Below are positions 1-5,701 of a stretch of DNA of 5,701 nucleotides, piece by piece. The stretch is taken from assembly GCF_030523985.1 (NCBI RefSeq), contig NZ_JAUNHK010000026.1:18855-24555 (forward strand). The letters are read 5' to 3'. Numbering within the stretch: the first letter of the stretch is position 1; each line of letters opens with the position of its first letter. The notes under the pieces were generated by a model, which was not told where the DNA came from, searched no databases, and saw only the letters and a list, made by a program, of their open reading frames with translations. This DNA is from Deinococcus sp. Lineage in GTDB: Bacteria; Deinococcota; Deinococci; Deinococcales; Deinococcaceae. The translations under genes and the position numbers were made by a program.

Positions 1-1569
1 GGGGGCGTCGGCCTTGACTTCGGGCTTGGGGAACAGAATCGCGCCGCCCTGCACCTTCGTTCCGGCGGGCGTCAGACCCCAGGCCGGGCGCAGAGGGTAG
101 CCCTGGCGACCCAGACCGAGTTGCTCCCGAATCTCCCTGGCCTTGCTGGGAATCACGGCTTCGAGCGCCACACTCGCCACGCGCAGGCCCTCGGCGGCGG
201 TGTACAGCACGGTGTCCAGGCGACTCTGGGTTTCGGGCGACTTGGCGAGGTTCCAGGGCGCAGACTCGGCAATGTAGCGGTTGAGGTCACGCACGAAGCC
301 CATCGCGGCGTCGATCGCCATGTTGATTTTGAGGTCGTCCACCAGTTCCAGCACCTGACCGGGCAGCGCCAGAGCCGCCGCGCTGATTTCGCGGTCACGC
401 TCGGTCAGTTCGCCCACCGCCGGAATCAGACCGTTCCGGTACTTCTGAATCATGGACACGGTGCGTGAGAGCAGGTTGCCGAGGTCGTTGGCGAGGTCGG
501 AGTTGAGGCGGCCCACCAGAATGCCCTCACCGAAGGGGCTGTCGGCGCTGAGGCTGGCTTCGCGCAGCAGGGCGTAGCGGATGGCGTCCACCGGCCAAGC
601 GGCGACCAGGGCTTCGGGGTCAATCGCGTTGCCCAGGCTCTTGCCCATCTTGCGCCCGTCTTCGGCCAGGATGTGGCTGTGCACCACCAAGCGGCGGTAC
701 ATGGGCAGCCCGGCGGCCCGCAGCATGGTGGGCCAGAAGACGGCGTGCGGCTTGAGAATGTCCTTGCCGATGACGTGCCACGCCTGACCGCTCACGCTGG
801 CGCTCTGGCCCTGGCTGACCAGCGGCGTGAGATAACTCAGCAGCGCATCGAACCACACATAGGTCACGTGGTCGGCGTCCCAGGGCAGTTCGATGCCCCA
901 GGGCACGCGGGCTTTAGGACGGCTGATGGACAGGTCGCCAATCGGCTCGCGCAGCATTTCCAGCACTTCGTTGCGGTAGCCCGCAGGCTGAATCAGGTCG
1001 GGGTTGGCCTGCAAGGTTTCCAGCAGCCAGGGCTGGTACTTTTCCATCTTGAAAAAGTAGTTGGCCTCGCGGCGCAGTTCGGGCGGGTCTTTGTCGCCGG
1101 GATAGCGGCGCAGCCCATCGGCTCCTTCGACCAGTTCCTTGTCGGTGACGTAGCGCTCGGCCCCCACCGAGTACAGCCCCTCGTACTCGTCGAAATAGAT
1201 GTCGCCCGCGTCATAGACCTGCTGGAGGATGTCCTGCACGAACTTTTTGTGCTTGGGCGCGGTGGTGCGGATAAAGTGGTCGTAGCTGATGCCCAGCTTT
1301 TTCCACAGGCCCTGAAAGGCCCGCTCGGAGAGGTCGTCCACCAGTTCCTGCGGGGTGACGCCTTCACGCGCCGCCGCCTTGCTGATTTTTTCACCGTGTT
1401 CGTCGGTCCCCATCACGAAGGTCACGTCGCGCCCCGCCAGCCGCTGATAGCGGGCGATGGCGTCCGCCAGAATCTTTTCGTAGACGTGTCCGATGTGGGG
1501 ACTGCCGTTGGCGTAGTCGATCGCCGTGGTAATGAAAAACCCTTTGTCCTGCCCGTTGTCTTGTGGCAC
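1..1569 (-). CDS. metG: Methionyl-tRNA synthetase (methionine--tRNA ligase), C-terminus beyond the window
   Basis: Class I aminoacyl-tRNA synthetase that charges tRNA-Met with methionine in the cytoplasm, for both initiation and elongation. The visible 523 residues run without a stop off the left edge. They show the HIGH signature at residues 25-28 (SPHIGHVYEKI), GTDEHGEKI in the Rossmann fold, YVWFDAL around W239, GKDIL with H275 in the methionine pocket region, and KMGKS at 307-311 where most family members have KMSKS. The anticodon-binding helical domain has GNLLSR (364-369) and APWNLAK (from 437). The last visible residues (LFPKPE) correspond to the end of the catalytic and anticodon core, so a C-terminal tRNA-binding extension may follow. 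The zinc knuckle lacks cysteines: the usual CVxCE reads SVGAE at 134-138. The GTG start is forced: TAG lies in frame 15 bases upstream, and an AGGAGA ribosome site sits 8 nt before it. Identity is very secure. Confidence 0.96.
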   Translation of the reverse strand, partial: MPQDNGQDKGFFITTAIDYANGSPHIGHVYEKILADAIARYQRLAGRDVTFVMGTDEHGEKISKAAAREGVTPQELVDDLSERAFQGLWKKLGISYDHFIRTTAPKHKKFVQDILQQVYDAGDIYFDEYEGLYSVGAERYVTDKELVEGADGLRRYPGDKDPPELRREANYFFKMEKYQPWLLETLQANPDLIQPAGYRNEVLEMLREPIGDLSISRPKARVPWGIELPWDADHVTYVWFDALLSYLTPLVSQGQSASVSGQAWHVIGKDILKPHAVFWPTMLRAAGLPMYRRLVVHSHILAEDGRKMGKSLGNAIDPEALVAAWPVDAIRYALLREASLSADSPFGEGILVGRLNSDLANDLGNLLSRTVSMIQKYRNGLIPAVGELTERDREISAAALALPGQVLELVDDLKINMAIDAAMGFVRDLNRYIAESAPWNLAKSPETQSRLDTVLYTAAEGLRVASVALEAVIPSKAREIREQLGLGRQGYPLRPAWGLTPAGTKVQGGAILFPKPEVKADAP

Positions 1570-1577
1570 TTTCTCAC

Positions 1578-1583
1578 TCTCCT
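1578..1583 (-). promoter_or_regulatory. Ribosome binding site that decides the metG GTG start
   Basis: AGGAGA on the minus strand lies 8 nt before GTG at 1569-1567. Because the TAG overlapping this site (1584-1582) is in frame with metG, no longer protein is possible. The next part of the frame is already the conserved catalytic fold, so GTG is the only reasonable start. Confidence 0.8.
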
Positions 1584-1595
1584 ACGCGGCGCGTA
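1583..1595 (-). repeat. Perfect 13-bp palindrome in the metG leader
   Basis: TACGCG, one central base, then CGCGTA. In the RNA it can fold as a 5-bp stem (TACGC/GCGTA) with a 3-nt loop. Its last two bases touch the start of the AGGAGA ribosome site. It could be a protein-binding site or a small hairpin that tunes ribosome access. The symmetry is seen directly; any function is inference. Confidence 0.5.
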
Positions 1596-1627
1596 CCCTG
1601 ATGAGAGGCAGGCCGCAACAGACCCAG

Positions 1628-1656
1628 AGTATAGGGAAGGGCAGAGAAAGGGTGAA
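1628..1656 (-). promoter_or_regulatory. Promoter of metG (-35 and -10)
   Basis: On the minus strand TTCACC (1656-1651, four of six matches to TTGACA) is followed after exactly 17 bases by TATACT (1633-1628, five of six matches to TATAAT). Transcription would begin near 1619-1624, giving a leader of about 50 nt before the GTG. It lies in the 135-base gap between the small acidic gene and metG. This is the only promoter in the window with both boxes well spaced. Assignment is by sequence match only. Confidence 0.65.
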
Positions 1657-1704
1657 GGGCGCAGGGAAACGGCTTCCCCGGCCCTCCACCCTCCACTCCG
1701 CGCC

Positions 1705-1965
1705 TTACACCGTTTCGTCGGAAGGTGGGGTCGCCCGCCCGTCGTCGGCTCCGCTGCCGCTCTCGACCAGTCCAGCGGGGTTGACCATCACGGCTGGGGT
1801 GCCGGTCTGGTTGGCGTTGGGAATGGCGGGCACCACCAGCGCCTCGGCCACCTCGCGCTCACGCATCACTTCGCCTTCCACGGGCGAGTTGACCAAGTTG
1901 CCACTCTCGCGCTCGACCTGCTCCACGCTCTTGCCCAGGGGTTCGTCGCCGTATCGGTTGGTCAT
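1705..1965 (-). CDS. Small acidic protein of unknown function (86 aa)
   Basis: I do not recognise this protein. It begins MTNRYGDEPLGKSVEQVERE and is hydrophilic and rich in Glu, Asp, Gly, Pro and Ser. There is no signal peptide, membrane segment, cysteine or known motif. The first half is charged (VEQVERE, GEVMREREVAEAL) and could form a short helix. The second half (PAIPNANQTGTPAVMVNP, then a Ser/Gly/Asp tail ending SDETV) looks disordered. Only one ATG is available and no Shine-Dalgarno precedes it, but a TAGACT box lies 5 nt upstream, so it may be translated from a leaderless message. It sits 66 bases after purD and 135 before metG, in the same direction. Support for being a real gene is codon use typical of its neighbours, an open frame between two well-defined genes, and a plausible promoter. 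Expression is unproven. Confidence 0.6.
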   Translation of the reverse strand: MTNRYGDEPLGKSVEQVERESGNLVNSPVEGEVMREREVAEALVVPAIPNANQTGTPAVMVNPAGLVESGSGADDGRATPPSDETV

Positions 1966-1970
1966 GGCTC

Positions 1971-1976
1971 AGTCTA
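1971..1976 (-). promoter_or_regulatory. Candidate -10 box for a leaderless message of the small acidic gene
   Basis: TAGACT fits TANNNT and ends 5 nt before the ATG at 1965. No -35 match is seen at 16-18 bases upstream, and no ribosome site is present. Many Deinococcus genes are known to be transcribed as leaderless messages from such boxes. The spacing is slightly short, so this is tentative. Confidence 0.3.
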
Positions 1977-2031
1977 GAGGCTGAAATCACCCCCCGGCCC
2001 GTGACTTGACGGACGATGAAGTCCGCCCCGC

Positions 2032-3261
<1,230 letters not shown>

Positions 3262-3269
3262 CAAGGGGG

Positions 3270-3275
3270 ATTGTA
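3270..3275 (-). promoter_or_regulatory. -10 box of purD, probably giving a leaderless mRNA
   Basis: TACAAT (five of six matches to TATAAT) lies in the 28-base gap between the hydrolase stop and purD, ending 8 nt before the ATG. Transcription from it would start at or 1-2 nt before the start codon. There is no AGGAGG-like site and no clear -35 box. A hairpin-forming sequence occupies the region just upstream. Confidence 0.5.
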
Positions 3276-3277
3276 GA

Positions 3278-3301
3278 GCGCGGCGACCTTCAGCCCCGCG
3301 C
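3278..3301 (-). terminator. GC stem-loop at the end of the hydrolase gene
   Basis: GCGCGG (3301-3296) and CCGCGC (3283-3278) form a 6-bp stem with a 12-nt loop that spans the TGA stop of the hydrolase gene. No U-run follows, so it is at best a weak or factor-assisted terminator. Short GC inverted repeats are common by chance in DNA this GC-rich. Its position, just before the purD -10 box, is the main argument for it. Confidence 0.2.
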
Positions 3302-4186
3302 CGCTTTACGCGTCCAGTAACGGGCGAGTCCCTGCACGCTCATCCAGGGTGGACAGGCGAACTCGTAGCGTTCACGCAGGCCCGGCGCTTCGGCCTCTAT
3401 GTCGGACAGTTGTCGCTCGGTGAATTCCTCGGTGATGGCCTGGGGGCTGCGCCCCGCCTCCAGCCCGGCCCGCACCCAGCCCGCTTCCTCGTCCATCTTG
3501 GCGAGCAGGCCGTCCCAGTGGGCAGGCGTGTTGGCATAACGGCCAAAGTGGGCCAGATGCAGGTGCCGGGCGTCCAGGGTGCGCAGGGTCGCCACGCTCT
3601 CGCGCCAGACTTCCAAATTGATGTCCGGGGGCGGGGTGGGCGCACGGGTCGTCTGCCCCTCCGCCAGCCGAACGCCGCCTACGTCGCCCAGGAAGAGGTC
3701 GTCCCCCACGTGGTACGAGACGTGATGCACGGCGTGACCGGGGGTATACAGGGCGCGAATCTCGGTGTGGCCCAGTTTCCAGAATTCGCCGCCCGACAGC
3801 ACCTTCATGCGGTCGGGGTCGATGGGCTGCATCTGGCCCCAGAGCTGCTCCATCTGGTCGCCGTAAATCTGGGTGGCGCTCGCCAGCAGCTTTTCCGGGC
3901 GGGCGAGGTGGGGTGCGCCGCGTTCGTGGACATAGGCCCGCGCCTTCGGCAAGCGCTCCAGCAGCGTGCCTGCCGCGCCCGCGTGGTCGAAATGGATGTG
4001 GGTCAGCAGCAGGTGCCGCAGGTCGGACAGGCCAGCGCCGAATTGCGCCAGTCCTTCTTCCAAGTGGCCCAGGGTGCTGCCCGGCCCGGTGTCCACGATG
4101 GCGAGGCCGTCGCCCGTGTCGAAAACGGACGAAGAGATGACGCCGGGCGTGTCCTGAAAGTGCAGGTCGATGGTCTGAACGGACAT
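3290..4186 (-). CDS. Metallo-beta-lactamase-fold hydrolase (glyoxalase II-like)
   Basis: Probable two-metal hydrolase, 298 residues, cytoplasmic because no signal peptide is seen. It carries the complete metal-binding set: THIHFDH with His63, His65, Asp67 and His68; TPGHA with His151; LFLGD with Asp168; and HLAHFG with His213. The N-terminal strands include VFDTGDGLAIVDTGPGS, typical of the fold. The C-terminal part after about residue 225 is helical (LLAKMDEEAGWVRAGLEAG) and likely shapes the substrate pocket. The arrangement resembles glyoxalase II and related thioester or lactone hydrolases, but the substrate cannot be read from sequence. A much longer open frame exists upstream, but the ATG at 4186 is strongly favoured: AGGAGG lies 6 nt before it and the protein fold starts there. 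It is 68 bases downstream of the small membrane protein gene, shows no TANNNT promoter of its own, and is probably co-transcribed with it. Confidence 0.93.
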   Translation of the reverse strand: MSVQTIDLHFQDTPGVISSSVFDTGDGLAIVDTGPGSTLGHLEEGLAQFGAGLSDLRHLLLTHIHFDHAGAAGTLLERLPKARAYVHERGAPHLARPEKLLASATQIYGDQMEQLWGQMQPIDPDRMKVLSGGEFWKLGHTEIRALYTPGHAVHHVSYHVGDDLFLGDVGGVRLAEGQTTRAPTPPPDINLEVWRESVATLRTLDARHLHLAHFGRYANTPAHWDGLLAKMDEEAGWVRAGLEAGRSPQAITEEFTERQLSDIEAEAPGLRERYEFACPPWMSVQGLARYWTRKAARG

Positions 4187-4192
4187 GGTTGG

Positions 4193-4198
4193 CCTCCT
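4193..4198 (-). promoter_or_regulatory. Consensus ribosome binding site of the hydrolase gene
   Basis: AGGAGG on the minus strand, 6 nt before ATG 4186. This perfect match fixes the start and contrasts with lepB, purD and both small genes in the window, none of which has a recognisable site. Confidence 0.85.
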
Positions 4199-4216
4199 GA
4201 ACTGTTTCCTGAACTG
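4195..4216 (-). repeat. Two tandem copies of a 10-bp sequence (12-bp period) in the hydrolase leader
   Basis: On the minus strand CAGTTCAGGA occurs at 4216-4207 and again at 4204-4195, separated by AA. The second copy runs straight into the ribosome site (its AGGA is the first part of AGGAGG). The first copy therefore carries a partial ribosome site one 12-base step upstream. It may be a small tandem duplication, or a paired binding site for a regulator. Confidence 0.6.
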
Positions 4217-4254
4217 CGCCCCAGATGAGCGGTGCGCCGACTGTCGGGTGAGAA

Positions 4255-4428
4255 CTACGCCTTGCCGAGCAGCCTCGCCCCGGCCAGCACCGCCGCCGCC
4301 GCGTACTGCACGAAGGCGAACGCCCGAATGACGTTGACATTGGCCGCCGTGCGAAGCGGCCCCAGCGTGAGGTAGAGGATGCCGCTGGCGCTGACCAGAA
4401 TGAAGGCGACCACGAGCCACAAAAGCAT
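4255..4428 (-). CDS. Very small membrane protein with two predicted helices (57 aa)
   Basis: I do not recognise it. The protein starts MLLWLVVAFILVSASGILYL, a first membrane segment of about 20 residues. A short polar turn (GPLRTAANVN) follows, then a second hydrophobic stretch (FAFVQYAAAAVLAGARLLG), ending in KA. This suggests a hairpin in the inner membrane. The start is uncertain. The ATG at 4428 has TATCCT 6 nt upstream, consistent with a leaderless message. An in-frame GTG at 4464 would add 12 residues with a basic stretch (KTRYPHR), but its codons (AGG, AAA, TAT, CCT) are unlike the rest of the gene. Neither start has a ribosome site, and both lie inside the arms of a perfect 13-bp inverted repeat. 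From the second codon pair on, codon use is strongly GC-ended like the neighbours. It lies between lepB and the hydrolase gene and is probably co-transcribed with the latter. Confidence 0.6.
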   Translation of the reverse strand: MLLWLVVAFILVSASGILYLTLGPLRTAANVNVIRAFAFVQYAAAAVLAGARLLGKA

Positions 4429-4470
4429 GCGGTGAGGATAGCGGGTTTTCCCCACGGTCCTCACCGCATG
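4426..4470 (-). repeat. Perfect 13-bp inverted repeat with 19-nt spacer between lepB and the small membrane gene
   Basis: On the minus strand CATGCGGTGAGGA (4470-4458) is mirrored exactly by TCCTCACCGCATG (4438-4426). The spacer can add a small GGG-AAAA-CCC inner hairpin. In RNA this is a very stable stem. The 5' arm contains the GTG start option and the 3' arm ends in the ATG start option of the small membrane protein. On the minus strand the stem is followed by CTTTTG, so it could act as the lepB terminator, as an attenuator or start-codon block for the small gene, or as a DNA operator overlapping the TATCCT box. Which of these applies is open. Confidence 0.75.
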
Positions 4471-4492
4471 GTGGGTCTGAAGTCAGCCAGGG

Positions 4493-5263
<771 letters not shown>

Positions 5264-5272
5264 GCGAGGTCA

Positions 5273-5302
5273 AAGATAGCTCACGGTGCATGAGAGCGGG
5301 AA
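5273..5302 (-). promoter_or_regulatory. Candidate promoter of lepB
   Basis: TATCTT (5278-5273, TANNNT type) ends 9 nt before the lepB ATG. A weak -35 candidate, TTCCCG (5302-5297, three of six matches), lies 18 bases upstream, within the stem-loop after the patatin gene. Transcription would begin only about 2-4 nt before the ATG, which fits the absence of a ribosome site. Confidence 0.4.
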
Positions 5303-5318
5303 ACGGCGCCCCCCCTCA
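5291..5318 (-). terminator. Stem-loop after the patatin-like gene, possible terminator
   Basis: On the minus strand TGAGGGGGGG (5318-5309, beginning with the TGA stop codon) pairs with CCCGCTCTCA (5300-5291). Eight Watson-Crick pairs, one G-U and one mismatch give a stable GC stem with an 8-nt loop. No U-run follows directly. The location between the patatin stop and the lepB -10 box suits a terminator, but without the U-run this is only moderately likely. Confidence 0.4.
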
Positions 5319-5701
5319 GCCGAACAGTTCCTGCAGACGCGGCAGATGTTCGCGGGCCTCGCGCCTTCCGGCTTCGATGGCTTCGGCAGAGCGGCGAAAA
5401 TCTTGCAGGTCAATGCGGCCGAGGTCGGGCGAGAGCAGGGCGTCGGGGCGGTAAAGGCTGAGGCGGGCGTCGGTCAGTTGGGCCTGCATGATTTCGACGG
5501 CGCGGCGCAGCGCCTGCACAGTCCCCAGATGCGGTTCCTTGCGCCAGGGCAGGCGGCCCAGGTCAGGCAAGTCGAGCGCCTGCGGCACCGTCACGTCCAC
5601 CGCCAGCACCCGCCGCGCCCCCAGGAACAGCGCTGCGTCCACGGGCACCTGGTTCAGGATGCCGCCGTCGGCCAGCAGCATTTTGCGGTAAGGCACCGGG
5701 T
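5316..5701 (-). CDS. Patatin-like phospholipase, C-terminal part only
   Basis: The last roughly 128 residues of a longer protein whose N-terminus lies beyond the right edge. The frame is open to the window end, so the GTG at 5696 is internal, not a start. The visible part begins PVPYRKMLLADGGILNQVPV. The DGG (Asp codon at 5669-5667) matches the catalytic aspartate motif of the patatin Ser-Asp dyad, and the following NQVPVDAALFLGARRVLAVD is the standard continuation in bacterial RssA/YchK-type patatins. The GXSXG nucleophile motif would be off the window. The tail (from about DLQDFRRSAEAIEAGRREA) is helical and charged. Proteins of this family hydrolyse acyl esters of lipids; substrate and location cannot be told from this fragment. 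It ends 52 bases before lepB, with a stem-loop between. Confidence 0.88.
   Translation of the reverse strand, partial: PVPYRKMLLADGGILNQVPVDAALFLGARRVLAVDVTVPQALDLPDLGRLPWRKEPHLGTVQALRRAVEIMQAQLTDARLSLYRPDALLSPDLGRIDLQDFRRSAEAIEAGRREAREHLPRLQELFG

Noticed and set aside
1570..1627. T-box or S-box riboswitch in the metG leader
   Set aside because: The leader is only about 50 nt and shows no specifier loop, T-box sequence or terminator pair.
1664..1678. Hairpin GGGAA/TTCCC after the small acidic gene as a terminator
   Set aside because: A 5-bp stem with no following U-run.
673..1977. Plus-strand open frame of 434 codons
   Set aside because: It lies opposite metG and the small acidic gene. The product is rich in His, Arg, Gly and Val without motifs, as expected from the antisense frame of a GC-rich gene.
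2010..2025. Hairpin CGGAC/GTCCG after purD as a terminator
   Set aside because: Only 5 bp with a 6-nt loop and no U-run; too weak to call in GC-rich DNA.
4237..4247. Palindrome CCGAC-T-GTCGG after the small membrane gene
   Set aside because: Only five bases per arm with a one-base centre; plausible as a binding site but common by chance.
4187..4420. N-terminal extension of the hydrolase frame up to 4420
   Set aside because: It overlaps the small membrane gene in another frame, its translation is Arg/Gly/Ala-rich, and the perfect AGGAGG site fixes the start at 4186.

Overview
The window is GC-rich bacterial chromosome, and every convincing gene lies on the minus strand. In transcription order (right to left) they are: the C-terminal end of a patatin-like phospholipase, signal peptidase I (lepB), a very small two-helix membrane protein, a metallo-beta-lactamase-fold hydrolase, phosphoribosylamine-glycine ligase (purD), a small acidic protein of unknown function, and methionyl-tRNA synthetase (metG). 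metG runs off the left edge and the patatin gene runs off the right edge. Strong G/C preference at third codon positions, together with several genes that have a TANNNT box 5-9 nt before the start codon and no Shine-Dalgarno, suggest a Deinococcus, possibly D. radiodurans or a close relative. That assignment is inference from style and protein character, not a database match.

Right part (about 4255-5701): the patatin gene ends in a GC-rich stem-loop that starts at its stop codon. lepB follows with a TATCTT box just ahead of its ATG. Only 64 bases separate the lepB stop from the ATG chosen for the small membrane protein, and this gap holds a perfect 13-bp inverted repeat (4426-4470). Both candidate start codons of the small gene lie inside the repeat arms. 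This is the most striking non-coding structure in the window.

Middle (about 2032-4254): the hydrolase gene has a textbook AGGAGG ribosome site, and its leader carries a 12-bp tandem repeat. It shows no TANNNT box of its own and is probably co-transcribed with the small membrane protein. purD follows after 28 bases with a TACAAT box 8 nt before its ATG and no ribosome site, so it looks leaderless.

Left part (about 1-2031): the small acidic protein may also be leaderless. metG has a conventional promoter (TTCACC, 17 bp, TATACT), a leader of about 50 nt with a 13-bp palindrome abutting the ribosome site, and a GTG start fixed by an in-frame stop 15 bases upstream. The encoded MetRS has lost the zinc-binding cysteines and carries KMGKS in place of KMSKS.

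These genes do not form a pathway. They are housekeeping functions (translation, purine synthesis, protein secretion) interspersed with small proteins of unknown role. I see no mobile element, CRISPR array, tRNA, rRNA or defence system. The points worth a second look are the mix of leaderless and Shine-Dalgarno genes, the inverted repeats at gene starts, and active-site variants in MetRS and PurD.
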